NCBI GenBank assembly: GCA_934462775.1
Contig: CAKSIR010000046.1
Location: forward strand, 1 to 15,135
DNA length: 15,135 bases
Origin: an uncultured Ruminiclostridium sp.
GTDB taxonomy: Bacteria; Bacillota; Clostridia; Oscillospirales; Ruminococcaceae
Direction: 5' to 3'
Shown: in pieces, positions 6,555-14,818 of the stretch
Position numbering within the stretch: position 1 is the stretch's first letter
How the letters are laid out: each line of letters begins with the position of its first letter
Notes under the pieces: model-generated
What the model saw: only the letters and a program-made list of their open reading frames with translations
What the model was told of the DNA's origin: nothing
The model's database searches: none
Translations under genes and position numbers: made by a program

Positions 6555-8551
6555 TTTATCACCTCTCTGACTGTGCCGTCCGGCTTTACAATAAAGCTGA
6601 CGCTGTTGTAATAAGCGTTCAGACCTTGATCCATGCGCTTGCTTATGTAGATATTGTATGTGTTTTCAGTGTCGGGATATTTTGTCTTGTAATCGTAAAT
6701 TACCGAAATATCTGCGTTTGGTATTTCGTTTTTCAGCGAGGAAACCGAAAGCCTTATGCCGTTTACCTCAATTGCTGAAAAGTCGTTTATATTAAGCACA
6801 GTCTGTCCGCTTATGTCAAAACAGCCTGTTTCATCGGGCATAACAAGCAGGTCGCAGCTTATGCTGTTCCATTGGCTGATGTTGTTTTTGGTGTCATTGC
6901 GGACGGCAATTACGTTGAATTTGTCCATGAACCTGTTCTGCATATACTCCTTGACAGCCATGATTGTTTTGGGCGAGCTGTCGGTTGCGATAACGCATGA
7001 CGATTTGCAGTCATAGACAATAACCGCGCCGCTTGATCCGTCGGAATAAACTGTTATTTCAGTGTTGAACAGGTTTTCAAGGTTTGAAAAAATTATCATA
7101 GCCGCAAATGCGCAGACAGAAATCACAGCCGCCTTTGCAGTTTTCTCGGTAGACTTCAGAAGCAGTGAAACGACTAAAATAAAAATACCCGATACAACGA
7201 AAAAAGGAGCGGCAAAGTCATAGTCGATCGGTATATACGCATACCTGAGAGCGCTGAAGAAATTTATTGCTGCAAGCATTATCTTTGCGGAAAGACCTGC
7301 AATAAACAGCAGCACCGAGCCGAATCCGCCTATAAACGTGAACAGCACAAGGCAGTTCATTATAACCATAAAAAGCGGGATAAGCAATAGGTTTGTGATT
7401 GGCGCAGCCACTGATATTCCGCCGAAAACAACGGTTACGGGGAGCGTGCAAAGCATTGCGCATACAGTGCCGACAACTGTTGATTTTACGAAATGGAAGC
7501 GCGCTGACTTGAACAGCATACACACTTTCGGAGCAGCAACGCCTACGCCTATTGTTCCCAGAACCGACATAAGAAAACCGATGTCCGTGCAGGCATAGGG
7601 AGAAAACAGCGTAATCGCCAGAACAGCGCAGCCCAGAGAATTAAGCGTATCGCCTTTGCGGTGCAGGGGAGCGGCTCCGTAATAGATTATCAGCATTATT
7701 CCCGAACGGATAACCGACGCTGAAAGGTTGAAAAACACCATGAACCACAGGATTGCAATGCCTAATACCATGAATTGTATTCCCGTGCGCTTTCTGAATC
7801 TTGTTTTCGAGAACAGCTTCATTATTATGTGAGCGGCAACGGTAAGGTGCAGACCTGAAACGGCTGTGAAATGGGCTATGCCGCTTCGTTTGACTGCGTT
7901 CTGCAAATCGTAGGAAAGTCCCGATTTATCGCCCAAAAACATTGCGCAAATCAGACTGCCCTCATCGCCGCCGAGTCTTTGCTTTATTCTTCCGCTGATA
8001 TACTGGCGGTATTCGCCGATAAAGCCGAGAGGATTTTCCCCATGCTCGATAACCTTAAACGGCTCTTTAAGCGTACCCTTTGCGGTTACTCCCTTTGAGC
8101 TGTAATAGGCGCTTTCGGCGAAGCTTGCGTTATCGGCAAGAGGAGAAAGCTTAACTGAAAATGCGGCTTTGTCACCGATTTCAGCGTAGCTGTCCGCACC
8201 GAAAATTGTTATTTTGACTTTAACGCCGTTAATTTCAGCCTCGGCTATATATGAGCACAGGTCGTTGCCCTGTTCGGTTTTATCAAGAATTGTTCCGCTT
8301 GTCTGAACGGTGCTGCCGTAAAGCGGCTGAACGGGCTGAATGAATACGGCGTAATAGACGAACCATACGCCGAATGCGGCTGCGGCGGTAAACAGTCCGA
8401 CGCCCACCGATTTATGCTTTGTCAGCCGGAATATAACCGACAAAGCAAGCAGTAAGGCGGCGGAAATTAACAGAAAATCCGCTTTTAAAAAAGAGGCACA
8501 AATAAGACCGACAAGGTATGAAAAACCTATTGTGGCTAATTTGTGCTTCAT
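6551..8551 (-). CDS. comEC: ComEC/Rec2 family competence protein with degenerate C-terminal domain
   Basis: ComEC forms the inner-membrane channel that takes up single-stranded DNA in natural transformation. Seen: N-terminal membrane helices and a DUF4131-type region (about 1-165), then the Competence domain (about 198-465) with GDKSGLS (207-213), HFTAVSGLH (227-235) and several membrane segments. The last roughly 175 residues occupy the place of the beta-lactamase-like nuclease domain, but I find no HxHxDH motif: the segment FNVIAVRNDTKNNISQW (545-561) stands there. At 666 aa it is about 110 shorter than B. subtilis ComEC. No comEA is upstream; hit and alaS are. The ATG is preceded by AAGGA 12 bases upstream. 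Uptake function is possible, while DNA strand degradation by this protein is unlikely. Confidence 0.92.
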   Translation of the reverse strand: MKHKLATIGFSYLVGLICASFLKADFLLISAALLLALSVIFRLTKHKSVGVGLFTAAAAFGVWFVYYAVFIQPVQPLYGSTVQTSGTILDKTEQGNDLCSYIAEAEINGVKVKITIFGADSYAEIGDKAAFSVKLSPLADNASFAESAYYSSKGVTAKGTLKEPFKVIEHGENPLGFIGEYRQYISGRIKQRLGGDEGSLICAMFLGDKSGLSYDLQNAVKRSGIAHFTAVSGLHLTVAAHIIMKLFSKTRFRKRTGIQFMVLGIAILWFMVFFNLSASVIRSGIMLIIYYGAAPLHRKGDTLNSLGCAVLAITLFSPYACTDIGFLMSVLGTIGVGVAAPKVCMLFKSARFHFVKSTVVGTVCAMLCTLPVTVVFGGISVAAPITNLLLIPLFMVIMNCLVLFTFIGGFGSVLLFIAGLSAKIMLAAINFFSALRYAYIPIDYDFAAPFFVVSGIFILVVSLLLKSTEKTAKAAVISVCAFAAMIIFSNLENLFNTEITVYSDGSSGAVIVYDCKSSCVIATDSSPKTIMAVKEYMQNRFMDKFNVIAVRNDTKNNISQWNSISCDLLVMPDETGCFDISGQTVLNINDFSAIEVNGIRLSVSSLKNEIPNADISVIYDYKTKYPDTENTYNIYISKRMDQGLNAYYNSVSFIVKPDGTVREVIK

Positions 8552-8583
8552 TTTTATTTACCGTCCTTAATCAGCTGAAATGC

Positions 8584-8925
8584 TCAGCAAAGCTCTGTGT
8601 TAAGCTTTTTACCGCCGAGTAAGTGGAAATGAAGGTGACGGACCGTCTGTCCGCCGTCCTCGCCTACGTTTGAAACAATACGGTAACCGTTGTCAAGGTG
8701 ATATTCCTCGGCAAGCTGCTTTGCAACCATCATAATATGGCTTACAACAGAGGCTGTTTCCTCAGTCAGCTTATCTACGCCCTCAACGTGTACCTTTGGG
8801 ATTATGAGAATATGGACAGGTGCCATTGGGCTTATGTCTTTGAATGCAAGCACCTTTTCGTCCTCGTAAACCTTTGATGACGGAATTTCTCCGCTGATAA
8901 TTTTGCAGAAAATGCAGTCGTTCAT
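8584..8925 (-). CDS. HIT family nucleotide hydrolase (HINT clade)
   Basis: Histidine-triad proteins of the HINT branch hydrolyse AMP-linked compounds such as adenosine phosphoramidates and, in bacteria, can remove aminoacyl-AMP. Seen: an N-terminal CIFCKI with a possible zinc-site pair C4/C7, the substrate loop APVHILIIPK (35-44), and the triad HLHFH (H97, H99, H101) inside GGQTVRHLHFHLLGG. Length 113 aa is typical. It lies 20 bases after alaS with an AGAGG ribosome binding site. Co-transcription with an aminoacyl-tRNA synthetase fits the known HINT activity on aminoacyl adenylates, though the link is inference. The true substrate is not determined by sequence. Confidence 0.95.
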   Translation of the reverse strand: MNDCIFCKIISGEIPSSKVYEDEKVLAFKDISPMAPVHILIIPKVHVEGVDKLTEETASVVSHIMMVAKQLAEEYHLDNGYRIVSNVGEDGGQTVRHLHFHLLGGKKLNTELC

Positions 8926-8945
8926 AATGACAACCTCTTTCTAAG

Positions 8946-11570
8946 TTACTTTAACATTGCTTCGGCAATGCCGTTAAGTGCGGCAAGCGCCTCGTCAGCC
9001 TTTGATACATCGGCAATGCCTGCCATAGCACTGTCAGGCTTTCCGCCGCCCTTTCCGCCTGCGATTGCGGCAATCTGCTTAACGATTTGACCTGCGTTTG
9101 CGCCCTTTTCAATCGCTTCCTTGGAGCATACGCAGAGGAAGTTGCCCTTACCCTCGGAAATTCCTGCCAAAACCGCAATAAACGAGTTGTTGGAGGACTT
9201 GATGTCGTCGCCTGCCTTGCGGAGGTTGTCGCCAACTGTTCCGTCCAGCTTTGCGGAAATCAGCTTGATTCCCTTTACTTCAACCACATTGTCCATTACG
9301 CCTGCCATTGCTGCGTTGGAAATCTGACGGTTGAGCTTGTCAATTTCCTTATTTGCGCTGTGAAGCTCTGCTGTGATAGCTTCGCATCTCTGTACGAGCG
9401 CATTCGGGTTGGCAATCTTTAGAATTGACGCAGCTTCGGCGATTGTGTTCTTTGCATTGTTGAGGGCTTCAATTACGCCAAAGCCTGTAACGGCTTCAAT
9501 ACGTCTTACGCCGCTTGCAACGGAGGACTCGGAAACAATCTTGAACAGACCTGCCTTTGCGGTGTTGTCAAGGTGAGTACCGCCGCAGAATTCGGTTGAG
9601 AAATCGCCTGCGCTTACAACGCGGACAATCTTGCCGTACTTTTCGCCAAAGAGAGCCATTGCGCCCTTCTTCTGAGCTTCTTCGATAGGCAGCTCCTCCG
9701 TGATAACGGGTACGCCTGCGAGAATGTTTCTGTTTACGATTGCTTCAACCTCTGCGATTTCCTCGGCAGTCATTGCGTTGAAGTGGGAGAAGTCAAGGCG
9801 GCAAACGTTAGGTGAAACGTATGAGCCTGCCTGATGAACGTGGTCGCCGAGAACCTTGCGGAGCGCAGCGTGGAGCAGGTGGCAGCAGGTGTGGTTGCGC
9901 TCGGTTGCGCGTCTTAATTCAGCGTCAACCTCTGCCTTGACCTCGTCGCCTGTGTAGAACGAACCGCTGTCAACTTCACATTCGCATACGAACTGACCGC
10001 CGTTGAGCTTCTTTGTGTCAAGTACGCGGAGAACGCTGTCGCCGTTGGTAATTGTACCCTTGTCGCCTACCTGACCGCCCATTTCGGCATAGAACGGCGT
10101 GTTTTCGATAACAACGATAACGGAGTCGCCCTCGTCAGCGCTTGAAACGACCTGACCGTCCTTGAGCATGGCAAGGATTTTTGTATCGGAGGTAAGGCTT
10201 GTGTAGCCTACAAAATTTGTCTTGAAGGCGGAAACCGCGTCCATGCTTGCTTCGTCCCAGCCGCCCTTGAACGCCTGGTTTGCACGGGCTGTTTCCTTCT
10301 GAATTTTCATGAGCTCCTTGAACTTTTCTTCGTCAAGTCCCATTTCCTTTTCAGCAAGGATCTCCTTTGTCAGATCGAGAGGGAAGCCGTATGTGTCGTG
10401 GAGCTTGAATACATCCTCGCCGGGGAGAATATCGCCCTTGTTCATCTTAGATGTAAGGTCGGACAGAATCTGCATACCCTTTTCGACTGTTTTGCCGAAG
10501 CTTTCTTCCTCTGTAAGGAGTACCTTTTTAATATAAGCGCGCTTTTCGTCAAGCTCAGGGTAAGCGCTCATGTTTTCGTTGATAACCGTATCGGCTACAT
10601 CGGCAAGCCATGTTTTTGTAACGCCGAGAAGTCTGCCGTGTCTTGCAGCGCGTCTGATAAGTCGGCGGAGAACGTAGCCTCTGCCCTCGTTTGACGGACG
10701 AACGCCGTCGCCGATAAGGAATGTTGACGCTCTTACATGGTCCGTGATAACGCGGATAGAAACGTCGTCCTTAGGGTCAGCCTTGTACTGCTTGCCTGAG
10801 ATGGAGCAGATAGTTTTGATAATGTTCTGGGCGGTATCAACCTCGAACATATTGTCAACGCCCTGCATTACGCAAGCCAGACGGTCAAGTCCCATGCCTG
10901 TATCGATGTTCTTATTCTTCAGCTGTGTGTAGTTGCCGTTGCCGTCATTGTCGAACTGTGTGAATACCAGGTTCCAGATTTCGATGATTCTGTCGCAGTC
11001 GCCTGCCTGTTCAAAGCTTTCAAAAGGACCGTATTCCTCGCCTCTGTCGAAGTGAATTTCGGAGCAGGGACCGCACGGACCGCTGCCGTGTTCCCAGAAG
11101 TTGTCCTTTTTGCCGAGCTTGATGATTCTGTCGCGGGGAACGCCGATTTCGTTAGCCCAGATGTCGCCGGCTTCATCGTCCTGCTCGTAAATTGTTACCC
11201 ACAGTCTGTCCTCGGGGATTTCAAGCACCTTTGTCAGGTATTCCCATGCCCATGCGGTTGCTTCATGCTTGAAGTAGTCGCCGAATGAGAAGTTGCCCAG
11301 CATTTCAAAGTATGTGCCGTGACGGGCTGTCTTGCCTACGTTTTCAATATCGGGAGTTCTGATACATTTCTGGCAGGTTGTAACGCGCTTTCTCGGCGGT
11401 GTTTCAATTCCCTGGAAATATTTTTTAAGAGGAGTCATGCCTGCGTTGATAAGCAGAACGGAGTTGTCGCCCTGCGGAACAAGCGGCGCTGAATCCATGC
11501 GGAGATGACCCTTGCTTTCAAAGAATTTTAAGTAGCTTTCTCGTAAGTCGTTAAGACTTGTCCATTTCAT
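8946..11570 (-). CDS. alaS: Alanyl-tRNA synthetase
   Basis: AlaS charges tRNA-Ala with alanine and edits mischarged Ser and Gly. Seen: the class II catalytic core with motif 1 near 30-70, RTPDIENVGKTARHGTYFEM (71-90), GSGPCGPCSEIHFD (162-175) and GMGLDR (225-230); a tRNA-recognition helical domain; the editing domain with zinc ligands H560 and H564 (HTCCH) and C662 and H666 (FCGGTH); and a C-Ala domain with GGKGGGKPDSAMAG near the C-terminus. At 874 aa it is full length. It has its own sigma-A promoter and a 50-base leader without a T-box. A GGGTAGG about 8 bases before the ATG supports the start. It heads the probable alaS-to-DHHW transcript. Confidence 0.98.
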   Translation of the reverse strand: MKWTSLNDLRESYLKFFESKGHLRMDSAPLVPQGDNSVLLINAGMTPLKKYFQGIETPPRKRVTTCQKCIRTPDIENVGKTARHGTYFEMLGNFSFGDYFKHEATAWAWEYLTKVLEIPEDRLWVTIYEQDDEAGDIWANEIGVPRDRIIKLGKKDNFWEHGSGPCGPCSEIHFDRGEEYGPFESFEQAGDCDRIIEIWNLVFTQFDNDGNGNYTQLKNKNIDTGMGLDRLACVMQGVDNMFEVDTAQNIIKTICSISGKQYKADPKDDVSIRVITDHVRASTFLIGDGVRPSNEGRGYVLRRLIRRAARHGRLLGVTKTWLADVADTVINENMSAYPELDEKRAYIKKVLLTEEESFGKTVEKGMQILSDLTSKMNKGDILPGEDVFKLHDTYGFPLDLTKEILAEKEMGLDEEKFKELMKIQKETARANQAFKGGWDEASMDAVSAFKTNFVGYTSLTSDTKILAMLKDGQVVSSADEGDSVIVVIENTPFYAEMGGQVGDKGTITNGDSVLRVLDTKKLNGGQFVCECEVDSGSFYTGDEVKAEVDAELRRATERNHTCCHLLHAALRKVLGDHVHQAGSYVSPNVCRLDFSHFNAMTAEEIAEVEAIVNRNILAGVPVITEELPIEEAQKKGAMALFGEKYGKIVRVVSAGDFSTEFCGGTHLDNTAKAGLFKIVSESSVASGVRRIEAVTGFGVIEALNNAKNTIAEAASILKIANPNALVQRCEAITAELHSANKEIDKLNRQISNAAMAGVMDNVVEVKGIKLISAKLDGTVGDNLRKAGDDIKSSNNSFIAVLAGISEGKGNFLCVCSKEAIEKGANAGQIVKQIAAIAGGKGGGKPDSAMAGIADVSKADEALAALNGIAEAMLK

Positions 11571-11598
11571 TTGTTTGTCCTACCCTTTATTAGATTTG

Positions 11599-11614
11599 TG
11601 CGGTTTTGTCCGCA
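11599..11614 (-). promoter_or_regulatory. Small hairpin in the alaS leader
   Basis: Seen: stem TGCGG/CCGCA, 5 bp with loop ACAAAA on the minus strand, within the roughly 50-base leader between the alaS promoter and its ribosome binding site. Flanking TT and AA could extend the stem past one bulged C. There is no T-run, so it is not a terminator, and no T-box elements can fit in so short a leader. A stabilising 5' stem or chance are both possible. Confidence 0.3.
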
Positions 11615-11627
11615 AATATTCCATTAT

Positions 11628-11656
11628 ATTATACTCAATACTAAGGTAAAAGTCAA
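11628..11656 (-). promoter_or_regulatory. Sigma-A promoter of alaS
   Basis: Seen on the minus strand: TTGACT (11656-11651), exactly 17 bases, TATAAT (11633-11628). The predicted start is near 11621, about 50 bases before the ATG. The -35 begins 8 bases after the stop codon of the upstream lipoprotein gene, with no terminator between, so read-through from the dusB unit is possible. The match is one base off the full consensus and should be a strong housekeeping promoter for the following block. Confidence 0.75.
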
Positions 11657-11664
11657 TATAATTC

Positions 11665-12594
11665 TTATTCAATAACAGCCTGTGACGGACCCTCGTCCGC
11701 GCTTAATTTTTTGTAATCGTCAAGGAGCTTTTCAATAAGCTCGGTAATTCGTGCGGAGGGTCGTTCAAAATATGTGTTGTCGATGTAGATTATTCTGCCG
11801 TTTATCACTGCGTCAAGCCGGGAAAGAGTTTCATCAGCCATGATGTCGTCGTAGGTGTAAATCCCGCTTACAAGCAGCACGTCCGGCTGATTTGTCAGCA
11901 GCTCCGCCGTATCAAAGCTGTATCTTTTTCCGTCTTTTGCAAGGTTTGTTCCGAAGCAGGAAAGCACTGCGCTTTCAAGAGTGTCGCCTGTTGCGGCAGT
12001 TTTACCCTCGGTTATGTAAACAAAACTGCCCATATTCACAACGCCTGTGTTGTCGCAGGCCTTTGAGATAGGCGAATACGCACTGTCGCCCGCTTCAGTA
12101 CCTGTGAAAAGACCGTTTTCCATAAGTCCGACGGCGCGGTAGATTGCCCTGAACTGCTCGAGAGTTTCGGGGGATTCGATAACCATCGTCTTTATGCCAA
12201 GCTGCTCCATTGTGAAAACGTCCTTTGCAGCAATAGGCGTTGAGGTCAGTACAAGCTCGGGTTTTACTGCGCATATTTTTTCGATGTCGGGGTTCGCGCT
12301 GCTGCCCATATCTGCAAGATTTTTCACTTCCTCGGGGTAATCACAGTAGCTTGAACGTCCCACCAGCTTTTCTCCGTAACCCATTTCGTAAACAATTTCG
12401 GTAAGGGCGGGAGAAAGGCAGATAACGGTTTCAGGCGCTTTTTCAAAGGTTATGCCGTTAATTGTAACGGGATAAGGCTGCGGCTCGGCAACAGTGGTTT
12501 CGGTCGTGGAGGTAACCTCGGTATTGCTGTCGGAAAATTCACAGCCTGAAAGAAACAGGCAGGCAATAAGTGCCAGTGCGATAATTTTTTTCAT
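11665..12594 (-). CDS. Substrate-binding lipoprotein, helical-backbone metal receptor family (BtuF/FepB/FhuD-like)
   Basis: This is the extracellular receptor of an ABC importer for a ferric siderophore, haem or corrinoid. Seen: a lipoprotein signal peptide with lipobox LSGC and lipidated C18, a Ser/Thr-rich linker (about 21-36), then a Peripla_BP_2-type fold with ICLSPALTEIVYEMG (58-72), VGRSSYCDYP (78-87), the NPDIEKICAVKPELVL block (101-116), LLVSGIY (240-246) and IIYIDNTYFERPSARI (268-283). Length 309 aa is normal. No permease or ATPase of the importer lies in the window, so it is an orphan here and must use a distant ABC core, or it has another role. It sits 8 bases after the DUF815 gene with a close GAGG ribosome binding site. 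Ligand is not determinable by eye. Confidence 0.88.
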   Translation of the reverse strand: MKKIIALALIACLFLSGCEFSDSNTEVTSTTETTVAEPQPYPVTINGITFEKAPETVICLSPALTEIVYEMGYGEKLVGRSSYCDYPEEVKNLADMGSSANPDIEKICAVKPELVLTSTPIAAKDVFTMEQLGIKTMVIESPETLEQFRAIYRAVGLMENGLFTGTEAGDSAYSPISKACDNTGVVNMGSFVYITEGKTAATGDTLESAVLSCFGTNLAKDGKRYSFDTAELLTNQPDVLLVSGIYTYDDIMADETLSRLDAVINGRIIYIDNTYFERPSARITELIEKLLDDYKKLSADEGPSQAVIE

Positions 12595-12602
12595 AAGTCC
12601 TC

Positions 12603-13787
12603 TTAGATTTCAAGTCCCAGTGCAATTCTCGATTCGATCATGTCAACGTACTGCTTTGCAATGCGAGGCGAACGTCCGCAGCGCTTCAGCGCGAAACGCT
12701 CTGCGCCTGTTTCAAGCACCTCGGCGTCAACTACGATTCCTCTGTCGGCTACAAGCTGTCTGATGATCTCCAGATAAAGCTCCTTGCCGGGAGAAGTAAA
12801 GGTGATGAACAGACCGAATCTGTCGGTAAGCGACATATTGTCGTCGATTGCGTCGGCTGTATGTACCGCGTCGCCGTTTCTGCCCGAGTTGGTTTCCTTG
12901 ATGATGTGGCGGCGGTTGGTGGTCGCATAGATAAGAATGTTTGCGGGACGTACTGTAAGCGAGCCGTCAAGGCATTGTTTAAGCACGTTGAAGCCCTCTT
13001 CGTCCTCGTTGAATGACAGGTCGTCAATAAACAGAATGAATTTCAGCGGCACATTCTGGAGCACCTCGAAAAGGTGCGGTATTGACGGAATGTCCTGTTT
13101 GTCAAGCTGAACGATTCTCAGCTCGTCGTATTCGTTGAGCAGCGCCTTAATGGTGCTGGATTTGCCCGTACCTCTGTCGCCGTAAAGCAGGACGTTGTTC
13201 GCAGGCTTGCCGTTTATCAGGCACAGCGTGTTTTCGATAATCTGCCTGCGCTGCGTTTCGTACTTTTTAAGGTCGGAAAGGCGGATGCTGTCATGCTTCG
13301 GAACAGGCTTCAGCTTGCCGTCGGCAAAGGTAAACGCCTTATATTTGGCGTAAATTCCGCTGCCGCATTTTCTGATGTGGTTGATGAAATATTCCTCATC
13401 GTAATCAAAGCTGCCGCAGTCGTACATCGGCATACAAAGCGCAAACGCGTCGCCGAATTTCTCATAAAGATAGGTTTTGGCGGCGTCCGGCGTTATTGCG
13501 GCAATCTCTTTCAGTATGCCCAAATCAAAGCTGATTGCGTTGCGCTGATTGATACTGCCGTTTTTGATAAACGCCTCGATAAGCGGCGATTCCGTGTAGA
13601 CCATAAGGTCGTGCAGATAACCGCAGAGAGATTTGTTTTCGGTAAGCAGAATCGAGCAGATTTCCGAGTACGCTTTGTAAGCGCTGCATTTGTCGCCGTC
13701 TGTCATTTCCGCAAAGGCTTTCAGCAGCCTGTCGTCTGCAATTCTAAATGCTGTCAGCGAGGAGATTTTGTAGCTTAAATCCTCCAT
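12603..13787 (-). CDS. DUF815-family AAA+ ATPase
   Basis: This family (COG2607-type predicted AAA+ ATPases) has no well-defined cellular role. Seen: an N-terminal helical region without recognised motifs (1-160), then an AAA+ module with Walker A GDRGTGKSS (203-211), Walker B FILFIDDLSF (250-259), a sensor-1-like YATTNRRHI (287-295), a DRFGL arginine-finger motif (322-326) and a sensor-2-like GRSPRIAKQY (371-380). All ATPase residues look intact, so it should be an active cytosolic oligomeric ATPase. It lies 15 bases after dusB with AAGGA as ribosome binding site and 8 bases before the lipoprotein gene. Family assignment rests on the LLYGDRGTGKSS and FIDDLSF patterns; function is unknown. Confidence 0.88.
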   Translation of the reverse strand: MEDLSYKISSLTAFRIADDRLLKAFAEMTDGDKCSAYKAYSEICSILLTENKSLCGYLHDLMVYTESPLIEAFIKNGSINQRNAISFDLGILKEIAAITPDAAKTYLYEKFGDAFALCMPMYDCGSFDYDEEYFINHIRKCGSGIYAKYKAFTFADGKLKPVPKHDSIRLSDLKKYETQRRQIIENTLCLINGKPANNVLLYGDRGTGKSSTIKALLNEYDELRIVQLDKQDIPSIPHLFEVLQNVPLKFILFIDDLSFNEDEEGFNVLKQCLDGSLTVRPANILIYATTNRRHIIKETNSGRNGDAVHTADAIDDNMSLTDRFGLFITFTSPGKELYLEIIRQLVADRGIVVDAEVLETGAERFALKRCGRSPRIAKQYVDMIESRIALGLEI

Positions 13788-13802
13788 TTTGTGTTCCTTC
13801 TT

Positions 13803-14783
13803 TCATTCTGTGTCGTTTTCTTTTTTTATTTGTTCTACCATTTTATAAAAATCGTCAAGAGCAGAAAGCGTACCGCAGCAGTTTCTGTAAATCGCCGCTT
13901 TCTTTATTCCCTTGAGATACCAGCCGGCGTGCTTGCGGGATTCCTTCATGCCGATATATTCGCCCTTGTCGCTGCATAGCAGTTCAATGTGCTTTGTCAT
14001 GATTTCAAGGCGCTGTGAAAGGGTAGGTTCGGGAAGCAGCTCGCCTGTTTCAAGGTAATGCTTTATGTGTCCGAACAGCCAGGGCTTTCCGTAAGCGCCT
14101 CTGCCTATCATCACAAGGTCGCAGCCAGTGTAGCTGTACATTTCAAGGCATTTTTCGGGAGAATCAACATCGCCGTTGCCGATAACGGGGATTGAAAGCC
14201 GCTGTTTTATTTCGGCGATAATGTCCCAGTCGGCTTTGCCGCTGTACATCTGGTTTCTGGTTCTGCCGTGGATAGTTACCGCCTTTGCGCCGCATTCCTC
14301 GGCAATGCGGGCGATTTCAAGGGCGTTGACGCTGCTTTCGTCCCACCCCTTGCGGATTTTTACCGTAACGGGAATATCTGTTGCTTTTACGGCGGCTGTA
14401 ACCACTTCCGCAAAGCTTTTGGGGGATTTCATCAGCGCCGAGCCTGCGCCGTTTCCGACGACCTTTGGAACAGGGCAGCCTGAGTTGATGTCGATAACGT
14501 CGGGCTTATACTGTTCGGCGATTTTTATTGCCTTTGCGATATACTCCGCTTCGCCGCCGAACAGCTGAACCGCCATCGGGCGCTCGGCAGGCGTAACCGT
14601 CAGCAGCTCCGCTGTTTTTTTGTCGCTGTAAAACAACCCCTTTGCGGACGCCATTTCACCTACGACATAGGCTGCGCCGTATTCCTTGCATATAAGGCGA
14701 AAAGCCCTGTCCGCAACGCTTGCCATCGGCGCAAGGGCGGCTGTTTTTTCTATTTTAACATTTTCTATTGAGAAAAAATCCAT
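13803..14783 (-). CDS. dusB: tRNA-dihydrouridine synthase (DusB-like)
   Basis: Dus enzymes use FMN and NADPH to reduce uridines in the tRNA D-loop to dihydrouridine. Seen: an N-terminal TIM barrel with the FMN-binding LAPMASVADRAFR (17-29), the catalytic C103 in INSGCPVPKV, K142 in TVKIRKGWD, H172 in IHGRTRNQMYSG, GNGDV (202-206) and IGRGAYGKPWLF (226-237), followed by a helical tRNA-binding domain to residue 326. Motif spelling matches the DusB/NifR3 branch widespread in Firmicutes; the exact paralogue is less certain. The start has AGAGG 6 bases upstream. It is first in a three-gene unit with the DUF815 ATPase and the binding lipoprotein, from a promoter that overlaps a dyad. Confidence 0.95.
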   Translation of the reverse strand: MDFFSIENVKIEKTAALAPMASVADRAFRLICKEYGAAYVVGEMASAKGLFYSDKKTAELLTVTPAERPMAVQLFGGEAEYIAKAIKIAEQYKPDVIDINSGCPVPKVVGNGAGSALMKSPKSFAEVVTAAVKATDIPVTVKIRKGWDESSVNALEIARIAEECGAKAVTIHGRTRNQMYSGKADWDIIAEIKQRLSIPVIGNGDVDSPEKCLEMYSYTGCDLVMIGRGAYGKPWLFGHIKHYLETGELLPEPTLSQRLEIMTKHIELLCSDKGEYIGMKESRKHAGWYLKGIKKAAIYRNCCGTLSALDDFYKMVEQIKKENDTE

Positions 14784-14794
14784 AAATACCTCTT

Positions 14795-14818
14795 TATAAT
14801 AAGTAACGTCTTATTATA
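14795..14818. promoter_or_regulatory. Perfect 9-bp dyad over the dusB -10 and start site, candidate operator
   Basis: Seen: arms TATAATAAG (14795-14803) and CTTATTATA (14810-14818) pair fully around a 6-base centre TAACGT. The right arm contains the -10 hexamer of the dusB promoter, so the dyad spans roughly -12 to +12 and would not be transcribed whole. That placement suits a repressor operator better than an RNA hairpin. The AT-rich makeup leaves room for coincidence, since one arm is partly fixed by the TATAAT. Confidence 0.45.

Noticed and set aside
11571..11627. A T-box riboswitch in front of alaS was considered.
   Set aside because: The leader is only about 50 bases, with one 5-bp stem and no terminator or T-box sequence.
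11684..11710. CGGAC/GTCCG inverted repeat near the end of the lipoprotein gene as a terminator.
   Set aside because: The stem is 5 bp, lies within coding sequence, and no T-run follows on the minus strand.
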